Shown: positions 1 to 7,681, counted from the first letter of the stretch. The stretch is 57,804 nt of DNA from an uncultured Clostridia bacterium (GCA_934256595.1 CAKQOW010000008.1:1-57804); one strand, 5' to 3'. Numbers and translations: made by a program. The notes: generated by a model from the sequence alone, not told the origin.

Positions 1-1
1 C

Positions 2-100
2 CTAATGGATGATGAGAGCTGTCTGTGGTCCACGATGTTTCCCGAAATCAACAGGGACACGAGAAATCGTGTCCTTTGCAGTGTATATAAGATTATTTAA
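2..100 (+). CDS. Possible 3' end of an upstream gene (partial)
   Basis: An open frame enters from the left edge and stops at TAA 98-100, giving about 32 residues (…ESCLWSTMFPEINRDT…CSVYKII). I do not recognise it. It would converge with the minus-strand gene ending at 93, with an 8-base overlap. A strong hairpin at 54-75 lies inside this frame, which argues against coding. It may equally be an intergenic end region. Confidence 0.25.
   Translation, partial: LMDDESCLWSTMFPEINRDTRNRVLCSVYKII
54..77. terminator. Hairpin with GAAA tetraloop, possible terminator
   Basis: An 8-bp perfect stem (GGACACGA / TCGTGTCC) closes a GAAA loop at 63-66. Only three T follow on the plus strand and there is no T run on the minus strand, so intrinsic termination is uncertain. 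It sits just beyond the stop codon of the minus-strand gene at 93. Confidence 0.35.
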
Positions 101-839
101 GCCGGTTGAAATATTCCTTGTCGGTAATAACAGCATTTACTCCGATACTGTCAACAGGAGGTAATGAGTGTTCATTTAAATACACATTTATATTGCCTTT
201 AGTCACCATTATAGGGGATTCGTATAAGGGACGGTACTTTTCCCAGTAATAGTCGTCTGTCAGCCCCAGATTTTCTATAAGGGAATGAGCAATCGCTGAA
301 GCCTCTTCGGTTGATTCTGCAGTTTTACGCTGCTGCACAGCTTCTTCTCTGATTTCTTCTTCTGTAGGATATATGTTTTTTTCCTTTGCAAATTCCGCCT
401 CGGCTGCGTTAAGCTTCAGGCTTTCCCATGCATCCTCTGCGGGAGTTTCGGAGCCGGAAAGTTTAAACATATTGTATTTTACATTGAAATATGCTTTTGA
501 TACGGGGACTTTGTTGATATATCCGATGATATCTTTGTCTGCAAGAGGTTTGCCTTCACTTCTGATGAGCGCCTGAACGCTTTCTTTCATTGAGCTTCCT
601 ATTTCAGATGCTGCATCTTCGCCCTCAAATATTTTTGTATTGCTTAATACAGCGGTGCCGGATAAGAGAAGCGCAGCAATGATTGCAGCAAGAATAATTG
701 TTTTTTTCCTGAAGCGTGTTTTTTTCTTCATAGAACGCGGCACTTTTAATTCAAGATGCTCTATATATCCGGTAGCTGCATTTTCCATTTCCTTGCCAAG
801 TGCGTTTAGAATATCGCCGATATGATTATCTGTTGTCAT
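93..839 (-). CDS. Membrane protein with SurA_N-like extracytoplasmic domain; probable regulator of the adjacent ECF sigma factor
   Basis: This 248-residue protein has a cytoplasmic N-terminus (about 1-46), one transmembrane helix (about 47-65, preceded by KKKTRFRKK) and an extracytoplasmic part. Residues about 100-190 (…INKVPVSKAYFNVKYNM…, …ATEAEEEIREEA-like helices) look like the N-terminal chaperone domain of SurA/PrsA-type peptidyl-prolyl isomerases; no catalytic PPIase domain follows. I chose the ATG at 839 rather than 857 because GAAAGGAGA sits 6-7 bases upstream of it. It overlaps the sigma gene end (826) by 14 bases, so the two are probably translationally coupled. Position behind an ECF sigma gene plus a single membrane span is typical of an anti-sigma factor, but no known anti-sigma domain is recognised, so that role is inferred. 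Confidence 0.7.
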   Translation of the reverse strand: MTTDNHIGDILNALGKEMENAATGYIEHLELKVPRSMKKKTRFRKKTIILAAIIAALLLSGTAVLSNTKIFEGEDAASEIGSSMKESVQALIRSEGKPLADKDIIGYINKVPVSKAYFNVKYNMFKLSGSETPAEDAWESLKLNAAEAEFAKEKNIYPTEEEIREEAVQQRKTAESTEEASAIAHSLIENLGLTDDYYWEKYRPLYESPIMVTKGNINVYLNEHSLPPVDSIGVNAVITDKEYFNRLK

Positions 840-1383
840 TGCTGTCTCCTTTCTCAAGTATACTCTTTAGCTTTAATCTGGTACGATAAAGCCTTTTCTT
901 TACTGCTTCGTAGTTAAGGTCAAGAATTTCTGCTATCTCATTGCTGCTGAGTTCAAGACCGTATTTAAGGCGAAGTATATCTCTGTCGGTAATGTCGAGA
1001 CTGTTTAAAAGCTCCTGTGCCTCCTGACCGAAGCCGTAAATATCGGTAAATGCTTCAAAATCAATTTTTGTTTCTGCAGTCAATAGATTAGTGAAATCTT
1101 CTGTAAGCAGGGTATTGTCGTTATATTTTTTGGTACGTTCATAGAATGAAAGAGCTGTGTTTCTTGTTATGGTGAATATATAGCTCTTTGTTCTTTTTTC
1201 AATTAACAGATCAATTTTTCTGATATTAGATGAGATCTTCTGCATTGCAATCTGAACGATATCTTCCGCATAATAAGTGTCTTTTATGATATTGTAGGCA
1301 ATTGTATACATCAGCGGTTTGTATTGCTGATATATTTTTTCAATTACCTTTTCATCATCTGCGACAGTGAATAAGAAAAACAT
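826..1383 (-). CDS. ECF-type RNA polymerase sigma factor
   Basis: The 185-residue product has sigma-70 region 2 at about 15-85 (IYQQYKPLMYTIAYNII, then YYAEDIVQIAM) and a region 4 helix-turn-helix at about 125-178 (LDITDRDILRLKYGLELSSN, EIAEILDLNYEAVKKRLYRT). Regions 1 and 3 are absent, as in ECF factors. The length is normal for the family. The start at ATG 1383 is supported by GGAGG about 6 bases upstream. It should direct polymerase to a small regulon including its own operon. The gene downstream encodes a single-span membrane protein that probably controls it. Confidence 0.9.
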   Translation of the reverse strand: MFFLFTVADDEKVIEKIYQQYKPLMYTIAYNIIKDTYYAEDIVQIAMQKISSNIRKIDLLIEKRTKSYIFTITRNTALSFYERTKKYNDNTLLTEDFTNLLTAETKIDFEAFTDIYGFGQEAQELLNSLDITDRDILRLKYGLELSSNEIAEILDLNYEAVKKRLYRTRLKLKSILEKGDSNDNR

Positions 1384-1607
1384 AAATTCCTCCGGTTTGT
1401 GTCAGTGCTGTATATATTTTATCATAGGAAGCAGGCGGCAGCTACTGTTGCTGCTCTCATATATATAACAGGGAAAAGCAGTGAAAAGGGGACAGAAAAG
1501 ATAAAAAAATATTAAGGTATACAGATGGATTACATTAGTCCGATATGGCAGAATATCTGCAGAGATTAATGCTGATGTATTACAATGATTTATTTGAGGA
1601 GATGTGT

Positions 1608-1898
1608 ATGGGATTTACTGAGATGATGAACAGAATACCACAGAACAGAAAGAGGATTGGGATTATAGGTTTGCTGGCGGGCTTTATTACAACTGTACTG
1701 TGCAGTATGCTTAATTCCGAAGCAGTATTTATTGCATTTGCAGTTATGACGGCGGTCTTTGCCGTAAGTGAATATGTATATATAAGCAGGAATACTGCTG
1801 ATATGTTTACAAAATCTCAGATTAAAAAATTTGTTCTTATTGAGACAGCTATAGCTGCTGCTGTGTTTGCAGTGATAGGTGTGATAGTTAATCTCTAA
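1608..1898 (+). CDS. Small three-span membrane protein, copy 1 of a tandem pair
   Basis: The product is 96 residues from ATG 1608, which has GGAG 6 bases upstream. An earlier in-frame ATG at 1545 would add 21 residues that have no counterpart in the second copy. Three hydrophobic segments are visible (about 18-36, 39-60, 75-95), with a short basic N-terminus (RIPQNRKRIG). It is about 75-80% identical to the protein at 2147-2437, and both are exactly 96 residues when started at the aligned methionine. I do not recognise the family. With such a short polar portion, a role in membrane signalling or as a subunit of a larger complex is possible but unsupported. Confidence 0.65.
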   Translation: MGFTEMMNRIPQNRKRIGIIGLLAGFITTVLCSMLNSEAVFIAFAVMTAVFAVSEYVYISRNTADMFTKSQIKKFVLIETAIAAAVFAVIGVIVNL

Positions 1899-2053
1899 TA
1901 TGTTTTAATATATAAATTTATGGCTATTTTCATAACAGAGCAGCAGTTTTTATGGCTTTTGTAAAAACCTTTGATTTTCATTTGTCCTTGGGTATAATAA
2001 TATCAAATCACGATTTAGTAAATCAGGATTAGATATAAGTGGAGATGCTTAAA

Positions 2054-2131
2054 ATGTTTATCGCCAGAGAAACGGAAATTGATTTGCTTGCTATCGACCG
2101 GAGAAAGGAAATAAGTTTTTTATCCATATGA
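2054..2131 (+). pseudogene. N-terminal remnant of an AAA-type (ATPase_2/DUF234-like) gene
   Basis: A 25-codon frame begins at ATG 2054 after GGAGATGC and reads MFIARETEIDLLAIDRRKEI before TGA at 2129-2131. Intact members of the archaeal/bacterial ATPase_2 family typically begin MFIGRExEL followed by a Walker A strand; the resemblance to that N-terminus is clear but short. No Walker A motif follows in any frame before the next gene. I read it as the stub left after a deletion, possibly tied to the duplication around it. Confidence 0.4.
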
Positions 2132-2146
2132 AAGACCGAGGTATAT

Positions 2147-2437
2147 ATGAGATTTATAGAGATAATGTATAGAATGCCACAGAACAGAAAGAGAATTGGG
2201 ATTACAGGATTTATAGCCGCTTTTTTTACGGCTTTACTGTGCAGTATGATTAATTCCGAAGTGATATTTATTGCATTTGCAATTGTGACGGCGGCATTTG
2301 CTGTAAATGAGTACATATATATAAGCAGGAATACTGCCGATATGTTTATAAAATCTCAGATTAAAAAATTTGTTCTTATTGAGTCAGCTATAGCTGCTGT
2401 AGTCTTTACAGCAGTGGGGCTAATAGCTAATCTTTAA
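2147..2437 (+). CDS. Small three-span membrane protein, copy 2 of a tandem pair
   Basis: The product is 96 residues and paralogous to the protein at 1608-1898, with the same segments: a basic N-terminus with MPQNRKRIGITG, three hydrophobic helices, and a conserved YISRNTADMFIKSQIKKFVL between helices 2 and 3. GAGG lies 5 bases before ATG 2147. Most substitutions between the copies are conservative (V/I, A/S, L/I), so both appear to be under selection as proteins. The function is unknown. Confidence 0.65.
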   Translation: MRFIEIMYRMPQNRKRIGITGFIAAFFTALLCSMINSEVIFIAFAIVTAAFAVNEYIYISRNTADMFIKSQIKKFVLIESAIAAVVFTAVGLIANL

Positions 2438-2468
2438 TACATAATTAGTATATAAGTTTGAATGTGAA

Positions 2469-2525
2469 ATACCATAGCTAGAGTGTGTATAAATACCTTG
2501 GTTATGGTATATTTTATTATTCCTT
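2469..2525 (+). terminator. Weak terminator-like inverted repeat
   Basis: ATACCATA and TATGGTAT form an 8-9-bp stem around a long loop, followed by a T-rich stretch (ATTTTATTATTCCTTTTT). It lies just after the second small membrane gene. The rest of the 260-base gap up to 2698 is AT-rich with nothing else recognised. Confidence 0.35.
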
Positions 2526-2697
2526 TTTACATATTAACCGGGCAAAATTTTTTATTGCCAGTTAGTTGGAAAACAAATAGCATATATTTTATAGCTAGAA
2601 AAATGTTTGACTAAAGTATATTGTTTGTATATAATCAATATAAACAATAAACAAAATTGCTTTGAAAATATGAAAGGACACATAAGGAGGCGAGGGT

Positions 2698-3558
2698 GTG
2701 AGTTTATTTGCAGATAATCATAGAGAAGAATTTGATCTTACCGATTTTATGGCATTCAATAAGATATACGGACAGGATACAGAGGAGTCAAATCAGGCTC
2801 TTATAGCGTTGCTTAATACTGTAACAGAAGATAAACCGGGAATATCAGATACACTGATTAAGGATATTGATGCGTTTGATTCCATTGAATATTCAAAAGG
2901 ACAGTATTGCGGATTTGGATTTGATATATGCCTTGAATCCGATACAGGCAGTTTGTTTAGCCTGCAGATGGAGAATGAACCGGATGAGTACTTCACCGGC
3001 AGATGTATGGTGTATATGGATTCTATGATGGAATCAAGTGACAAGTTACAAAAATTAATAATTGTATTATTTGTTGCCGGAAGAAATCTGTTTAAAGATG
3101 CGGACTCATATCATAATGTACACATCATCAGAGATGAAGAAAGCGGGGAAGTACCGTTCGACAAGACAAGAATTCATTTTATAGAGATAGACAAGGTAGA
3201 CAGCAGCAAGGCTGTATCTGATATGACACCGCTTGAGAGAGTATCGCTGTATTTCAGGTATGCAAATGACCCGGACAAGGAAGCCTTGCTAGAACAGCTT
3301 ATAGACAGCGGAGATAAGGCAATTGTTCTGGCGGAGAATATATTCAAAAGACTGACGGCTGATAATTGGGCCTGTAAGAAGATGCAGATAATAAATAAGT
3401 ATAAGGCAGATTTGTCTGACGCTAAAGAAGAAGGAATTGAGCAGGGCAGAGCAGCAGAGAAAAAGGAGATGGTCAAAGCCTTAAAGGATAAAGGTGTTGG
3501 CGTTGATATAATTGCTGAGGTTTCAGGCCTGTCTGCAAAGCGCATTGAGAGTATGTAA
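2698..3558 (+). CDS. Rpn / PD-(D/E)XK-type nuclease-transposase family protein
   Basis: The 286-residue protein starts at GTG 2698, preceded by AAGGAGGCGAGG. Residues about 20-130 carry the layout of the PDDEXK_2 (Rpn, recombination-promoting nuclease) family: a core aspartate (FGFDICLES), a strand ending in SLQMEN, then YFTGRCMVYMDSM. In typical members the active strand reads E-x-Q; here it reads Q-M-E, so catalysis is uncertain. The C-terminus is charged and helical (EEGIEQGRAAEKKEM), ending in a small helix-turn-helix-like motif (GVDIIAEVSGLSAKRI) shared with the proteins at 36324 and 55141. Family members occur in many dispersed copies per genome. The neighbours are a toxin-antitoxin pair and duplicated small genes, which marks the region as accessory. 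Confidence 0.75.
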   Translation: MSLFADNHREEFDLTDFMAFNKIYGQDTEESNQALIALLNTVTEDKPGISDTLIKDIDAFDSIEYSKGQYCGFGFDICLESDTGSLFSLQMENEPDEYFTGRCMVYMDSMMESSDKLQKLIIVLFVAGRNLFKDADSYHNVHIIRDEESGEVPFDKTRIHFIEIDKVDSSKAVSDMTPLERVSLYFRYANDPDKEALLEQLIDSGDKAIVLAENIFKRLTADNWACKKMQIINKYKADLSDAKEEGIEQGRAAEKKEMVKALKDKGVGVDIIAEVSGLSAKRIESM

Positions 3559-3624
3559 TAGCTGTGATAAAGGAAATTAAAATTTTTTTGGTATATATAG
3601 GGGTGTGCGCATCTTAACATAAAT

Positions 3625-3659
3625 ATTGTATTATAACTTAAAATGAGTTATAATACAAT
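3625..3659 (+). promoter_or_regulatory. Promoter embedded in a perfect 14-bp palindrome (antitoxin operator)
   Basis: ATTGTATTATAACT (3625-3638) and its exact reverse complement (3646-3659) flank a 7-base spacer. A sigma-A-type promoter fits inside: TTGTAT at 3626-3631, a 17-base spacer, and TATAAT at 3649-3654. The ATG of the downstream regulator is at 3685. A repressor bound to the palindrome would cover both promoter boxes, which is the expected arrangement for autoregulation by the AbiEi-type protein encoded next. No T run follows, so it is not a terminator. Confidence 0.7.
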
Positions 3660-3684
3660 TAAAAGTTAAGAAGGAGTGTACACA

Positions 3685-4653
3685 ATGGAATACCTGAAGC
3701 ATGTGCTTGGAATACATGTCACATATGATGCCTGTGAAATTGAATCCGTTCCGAATTTTATTGATACAAGATACAGGCTGCAGAGAGTGTCGCTTGACGG
3801 CATGAAAGCGGTGTTTGTTTATCCTAAAACGGAGCCGGATGCTGTTAATCTGTTAAAAAAGCATCTTGAAAGAATTGAAAATGCAGTGGGAGCTCCGGCA
3901 GTACTTGTGCTTAATCATCTTACCTATAGACAAAAGGAATACCTTTTGCGCGACCGTATTCCGTTTGTTGTTGACGGGAAGCAGATATATCTGCCTTTTA
4001 TGGCGACATATTTGCAGGAACGCGCAGACTCGGAAAAAGTAAAAACTTCAAGCATGCTTCCATCGGCGCAGCTGTTGCTGCTCTGTTATATTTATCATGG
4101 ATGTGGTGAAATGATGACAAGTGATGCAGCAGAAATTCTTGCATTTACGCCTACATCTGTGTCCAGAGCATCAAAACAGTTAGAAGCTTTGGGGCTATTG
4201 CGGACAGAAAAAAGAGGCGTGCAGAAGATAATCTGTTCAGACAGAGAGCCCAGAGAGCTTTTTGAAGCAGCAAAAGATTATCTGCAAAATCCGGTAAAGC
4301 GAACGATATATGTACCAAAAACAGAAATAACAGATAAACTGCTTTTCAGCGGGTATACGGCATTGTCCGAATATTCGATGCTGAATCCGCCTGCAGTAGA
4401 GTGTTTTGCTGCGTCAAGCATCTCAATATGGGAAAAATCAGCATCAGTAAAACTGCAGAATTCCAATGAGCAGTGCACAGTGGAGCTTTGGAGATATGAT
4501 CCCCGAAAACTTGCAGGTGGAGACTGCGTTGACAAGCTGTCCCTTGCTTTGGCGCTTAGGGGAGACAGAGATGAAAGAATAGAGGAAGCTGTTGAGGAAA
4601 TGCTGTCAGATGTCTGGAGGGAAATTGATGGTAAGAGGAATAGAGAGCTTTAG
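3685..4653 (+). CDS. AbiEi-like winged-helix antitoxin / transcriptional regulator
   Basis: The product is 322 residues from ATG 3685, which has AAGGAG 8 bases upstream. Residues about 121-185 form a MarR-like winged helix (LLLLCYIYHGCGEMMTSDAA, then TPTSVSRASKQLEALGLL). The N-terminal 115 residues resemble a small alpha/beta domain (AVFVYP…, APAVLVLNHLTYRQKEYLL) and the C-terminal part (about 210-315) is a separate domain. It overlaps the nucleotidyltransferase gene by 26 bases. An HTH protein co-encoded with an AbiEii/AbiGii nucleotidyltransferase is the antitoxin of a type IV-like toxin-antitoxin or abortive-infection pair; AbiEi proteins are known to repress their own promoter through inverted repeats, and one is present at 3625-3659. 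The assignment rests on domain layout and partner, not on full-length similarity. Confidence 0.75.
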   Translation: MEYLKHVLGIHVTYDACEIESVPNFIDTRYRLQRVSLDGMKAVFVYPKTEPDAVNLLKKHLERIENAVGAPAVLVLNHLTYRQKEYLLRDRIPFVVDGKQIYLPFMATYLQERADSEKVKTSSMLPSAQLLLLCYIYHGCGEMMTSDAAEILAFTPTSVSRASKQLEALGLLRTEKRGVQKIICSDREPRELFEAAKDYLQNPVKRTIYVPKTEITDKLLFSGYTALSEYSMLNPPAVECFAASSISIWEKSASVKLQNSNEQCTVELWRYDPRKLAGGDCVDKLSLALALRGDRDERIEEAVEEMLSDVWREIDGKRNREL

Positions 4654-5386
4654 AAAATGGTTTCAAGGGTATGAGGAACAATATGCAATTATTGGTGGTA
4701 CGGCATGCGACCTGCTGATGACAGATGAAGGTCTGGATTTTCGTGCCACAAAGGACATAGACCTTGTGCTTATTATAGAAGCTGTCGATGCTGATTTTGG
4801 ACATAGATTTTGGGAATATGTCATTACAGCAGGGTATGAACATCGAAACAGGAGCACAGGTGAGCCTCAGTTTTACCGTTTTACTAACCCGAGAACGAAA
4901 GAATATCCGACAATGATTGAATTATTTACAAGACTGCCGGATGCTGTAATACTGCCGGAAAATGCCACGCTTTCACCGCTGCCGATGGAAGACGACATAT
5001 CGAGTCTTTCCGCAATTCTCCTGGACGAGGACTACTATGAATTCCTAAAAAAAGGAAGAATTCAGTTATCAGGAGTTACGGTGCTGGATGTGCCATACCT
5101 GATACCTTTTAAGGCGAAAGCATGGCTCGATCTTTCACAAAGAAAGGCGGCGGGAGGACATGTTGACAGCCGAAGTATCCGCAAACACAAAAATGATGTA
5201 TTTAGGCTGACGGAACTTCTTGACCGTAACATAAAACCGCTATCCTGTTTGCCGGATGCAATAAAATCAGATATGAGTAAATTTGCAGAGCGTATGAGGA
5301 CAGAAGATGTGAATCTGAAGCAGATCGGCATTTCAGGAAAGTCAAAGGAAGATATACTTGAAGAGTTAGAAACCATATACAGGTAA
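4628..5386 (+). CDS. AbiEii/AbiGii-type nucleotidyltransferase toxin
   Basis: This 252-residue protein carries the nucleotidyltransferase signature: IIGGTACDLL (G23-G24) followed by RATKDIDLVLI, where D43 and D45 would bind the metal. A later basic segment (IPFKAKAWLDLSQR at about 155-168, RKHKNDVFRL at about 182-191) matches the C-terminal lysine-rich part of AbiEii proteins. The start at ATG 4628 is preceded by GGAGGG and lies inside the end of the regulator gene, so translation is probably coupled. Known relatives (AbiEii, MenT) transfer nucleotides to RNA, often tRNA 3' ends, and stop growth when released from the antitoxin. The target here is unknown. All motif residues look intact. Confidence 0.8.
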   Translation: MVRGIESFRKWFQGYEEQYAIIGGTACDLLMTDEGLDFRATKDIDLVLIIEAVDADFGHRFWEYVITAGYEHRNRSTGEPQFYRFTNPRTKEYPTMIELFTRLPDAVILPENATLSPLPMEDDISSLSAILLDEDYYEFLKKGRIQLSGVTVLDVPYLIPFKAKAWLDLSQRKAAGGHVDSRSIRKHKNDVFRLTELLDRNIKPLSCLPDAIKSDMSKFAERMRTEDVNLKQIGISGKSKEDILEELETIYR

Positions 5387-5422
5387 GGCATTTTGACTTG
5401 TAAAACAAATACAAAAAACCCC

Positions 5423-5451
5423 TTGATAATTGGCAGAAATGATAGTATAAT
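5423..5451 (+). promoter_or_regulatory. Sigma-A promoter of the rpsU operon
   Basis: TTGATA at 5423-5428 and TATAAT at 5446-5451 are separated by exactly 17 bases. The site lies 60 bases upstream of the rpsU start codon. It is the likely start of the housekeeping block that follows. Confidence 0.8.
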
Positions 5452-5510
5452 ATCGCTATATGCAAACCATTCAGCCAGATATTTATTTAAAGTCAGGAGG
5501 TGAAACAGGT

Positions 5511-5690
5511 ATGGCACAGGTTATAGTAAGAGAAAATGAGAGTCTTGAAAGCGCTTTAAAAAGATTTAAGCGTTCTTGCGCAAGAGATGGCGTTATGGCA
5601 GAAGTAAGAAAAAGAGAACATTACGAAAAGCCTAGCGTAAAGAGAAAGAAGAAATCTGAAGCTGCAAGAAAAAAGGCTAAGAAATACTAA
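5511..5690 (+). CDS. rpsU: 30S ribosomal protein S21
   Basis: The product is 59 residues, the normal size for S21. It begins MAQVIVRENESLESALKRFK and ends in the usual basic tail (KPSVKRKKKSEAARKKAKKY). ATG 5511 is preserved with AGGAGGTG 9 bases upstream; an upstream in-frame ATG at 5460 would add 17 residues unlike S21. S21 sits near the mRNA exit channel of the small subunit and aids initiation. It leads a conserved Firmicute gene order with yqeY, yqfC and yqfD. Confidence 0.97.
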   Translation: MAQVIVRENESLESALKRFKRSCARDGVMAEVRKREHYEKPSVKRKKKSEAARKKAKKY

Positions 5691-5717
5691 AGCAGTACAG
5701 ATTAGAGGTGAATTGAA

Positions 5718-6164
5718 TTGTCACTAAAAGAACAGCTTATGGCTGATTTCAAAGATGCTATGAAAGCAAAAGATGAAGTCAGAAAAAACACAATAAGTTT
5801 TGCTCGTGCTGCGGTCAAGCAGTATGAGATAGACAACCGTAAAGAACTTGATGACGAAGGCATCGTTGCAATACTTGCAAAGCAGGTAAAGATGAGAAAA
5901 GATGCACTTTCTGATTTTGAGAAAGCCGGCAGAATGGACTTGGCAGATGCATATAAACAGGAAATCGAGGTTTTACAGAAATATCTCCCTGCACAGCTTG
6001 GCGCTGATGAAATCAGAGATATAGTTAAAACCACTGCGGCAGATCTGGGCATCGAAGGCGGCAGGCAGAACATGGGCAAGCTCATGGGAGCCGTTATGGG
6101 CAAGGTCAAAGGCGTTGCAGACGGAAACGATGTACGCAAAGTCATCGAAGAATTTCTTGCATAG
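5718..6164 (+). CDS. yqeY: GatB/YqeY domain protein
   Basis: The 148-residue product starts at TTG 5718 with GAGGTG 7 bases upstream. It is a stand-alone YqeY protein: two helical bundles with MSLKEQLMADFKDAMKAKDE at the N-terminus and the typical QKYLPAQLGADEI and GRQNMGKLMGAVMGKVKG segments (about 92-135). Related helical domains form the tail of GatB and GlnRS, where they contact tRNA; the stand-alone protein's role is unclear. It lies 27 bases after rpsU in the usual order and is followed by a terminator. Confidence 0.93.
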   Translation: MSLKEQLMADFKDAMKAKDEVRKNTISFARAAVKQYEIDNRKELDDEGIVAILAKQVKMRKDALSDFEKAGRMDLADAYKQEIEVLQKYLPAQLGADEIRDIVKTTAADLGIEGGRQNMGKLMGAVMGKVKGVADGNDVRKVIEEFLA

Positions 6165-6170
6165 AATATA

Positions 6171-6204
6171 AACAGGATAGAAATTAGTCTATCCTGTTTT
6201 TTAT
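6171..6204 (+). terminator. Rho-independent terminator after yqeY
   Basis: AACAGGATAG and CTATCCTGTT form a perfect 10-bp stem with an 8-base loop, followed by TTTTATT. It separates rpsU-yqeY from the yqfC operon. Confidence 0.9.
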
Positions 6205-6231
6205 TACATAAAATTAAACGAGGTGAGTTTA

Positions 6232-6498
6232 ATGGGCGCAATACTTGATGAAATGATTTTTGATTTTAATGTGAACCTGCCGAGAATATTGTACGGCGGC
6301 AACACAGTTATAATAGATAATGTCAAGCAGATAATACTGCTTTCAGACAGCGAGCTGACCGTTTCCTGCGGACAGAGATTTGTTTCGGTAAACGGAAGCG
6401 GACTGAAAATACAAGAGATTGAAGAAGAGAGGGTGCAGGTTGCAGGTGAGGTGGAAAAAATACAGTTTTTTGGCACACAGGAAAACAGTACGGATTGA
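6232..6498 (+). CDS. yqfC: Sporulation protein YqfC (YabP/YqfC family)
   Basis: The product is 88 residues from ATG 6232, with GAGGTG 6 bases upstream. It shows the YabP/YqfC fold sequence pattern (NVNLPRILYGGNTVIIDN, ILLSDSELTVSCGQRFVSV, GLKIQEI). In Bacillus yqfC is expressed under SigE in the mother cell. Here it overlaps the start of yqfD by about 50 bases, as the two are normally paired. Its presence suggests spore formation ability or recent descent from a spore former. Confidence 0.88.
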   Translation: MGAILDEMIFDFNVNLPRILYGGNTVIIDNVKQIILLSDSELTVSCGQRFVSVNGSGLKIQEIEEERVQVAGEVEKIQFFGTQENSTD

Positions 6499-7681
6499 CG
6501 GCTTTGAAATAAACCGGCTCATATCGGTATGTATGAAGCAGCATATCAGATTTAAAAACCTTATATACATAGATGATACCAGGGTAGAGGCCGTAATAAA
6601 GGCGATAGACCTTGACAAACTCAGGCAGGCGGCAGGCAGCAGATACAGGATAACAGTTATTTCATCAAAAGGCTATACGCCTGTTTTAAAATATATATGG
6701 AAACGAAAAACGACGATAATCGGAATAGGCATATTTGCATTCCTCATATTCTATCAGAGCCTGTTTGTAGCTGAAATAGAGGTTACGGGATACGAAAGCA
6801 TCAGCGAGAAAGACATCAGACAGACCCTTGCAGAAGCGGGACTTTACGAGGGAGCGAGGATAAACCCGGACACTTCGGATATAAAGCTGGCGGTGTTTTC
6901 GATGTCCGATAACATCACATATATATCCGTTAAATATGAGGGGCGAAAAGCAATAGTCGACATAGTGGAAGCGGAATACAGAGAAATCGAAAAGGTCAAA
7001 AACACAAAGCCCTGCAATATAGTTTCAGATACCGATTGCTATATCGACACAATTAAAGTGTATAATGGGGAAAGAAACGTCAGAGAGGGGCAGTATGTCA
7101 AAAAAGGCAAGGTACTCATATCGGGCAAAGTACCTATGGAAAGCACAGCCTACGGCACACCTGCCGAAAAAATAAAGGAATACTATGTTCATGCCGAGGG
7201 CGAGGTGACAGGCGTAAGACCCTGCGAGTATATTTTTTATGAAGAAAAACAAGAATACATAAAAGAAAATACAGGTAAATTCATACCGTATATAAATATA
7301 AGGCTTGGGGATATGACATTTTCATCGGAGAATATTACAGGAAGCTTTAAAATATCACAGAGAGAAGCCTTTAAAACATTAAAAAGCACAATAATTCCCG
7401 TTAAAATAGAAGTGGGCAGGATAAATGAAATACAGCTTAAAAAGCACAAACGATCAAAAGAGGATATAAAAAAGGCCGCGGAAGCCAAGCTCAGAGCGGA
7501 AATAAAAGAAAATCTTCCGGAAGATGCACAAATTATTAATAAAAGTTTGAAATTTTCATCAGAAGAAAATATAATAGTTATATATGTGCAACTGGAAGTA
7601 AGACAGAAAATAGGTAAAGAAGAGGAGATAACAGCTAGTGACACAAAGCTTAAACAACACAGCAAAAGCAATTATAATTGA
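6446..7681 (+). CDS. yqfD: Sporulation protein YqfD
   Basis: This protein of about 411 residues has a cytoplasmic N-terminus (about 1-85), one transmembrane helix (about 92-112, TTIIGIGIFAFLIFYQSLFV), and a long extracytoplasmic part with a POTRA-like start (VAEIEVTGYESISEKDIRQT). The layout and length match Bacillus YqfD, a mother-cell sporulation membrane protein. The start is uncertain: GTG 6446 gives an N-terminus (VRWKKYSFLAHRKTVRI) that aligns best with known YqfD; a TTG at 6419 would add nine residues. The 3' end overlaps phoH by 44 bases. Confidence 0.85.
   Translation: MRWKKYSFLAHRKTVRIDGFEINRLISVCMKQHIRFKNLIYIDDTRVEAVIKAIDLDKLRQAAGSRYRITVISSKGYTPVLKYIWKRKTTIIGIGIFAFLIFYQSLFVAEIEVTGYESISEKDIRQTLAEAGLYEGARINPDTSDIKLAVFSMSDNITYISVKYEGRKAIVDIVEAEYREIEKVKNTKPCNIVSDTDCYIDTIKVYNGERNVREGQYVKKGKVLISGKVPMESTAYGTPAEKIKEYYVHAEGEVTGVRPCEYIFYEEKQEYIKENTGKFIPYINIRLGDMTFSSENITGSFKISQREAFKTLKSTIIPVKIEVGRINEIQLKKHKRSKEDIKKAAEAKLRAEIKENLPEDAQIINKSLKFSSEENIIVIYVQLEVRQKIGKEEEITASDTKLKQHSKSNYN

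Larger units (their letters stand above)
1608..2437 (+). repeat. Tandem gene duplication with intervening remnant
   Basis: The two halves 1608-1898 and 2147-2437 are homologous over their whole length. DNA identity is highest in the 3' part, around ATAAGCAGGAATACTGC and AAAATCTCAGATTAAAAAAT, which points to a fairly recent duplication. The 250-base spacer contains a short fragment that looks like the start of an ATPase gene (2054-2131). Confidence 0.8.

Noticed and set aside
3625..3659. Palindrome as terminator of the upstream Rpn-type gene
   Set aside because: The stem is AT-rich with no following T run and contains well-spaced promoter boxes, so an operator is the better reading.
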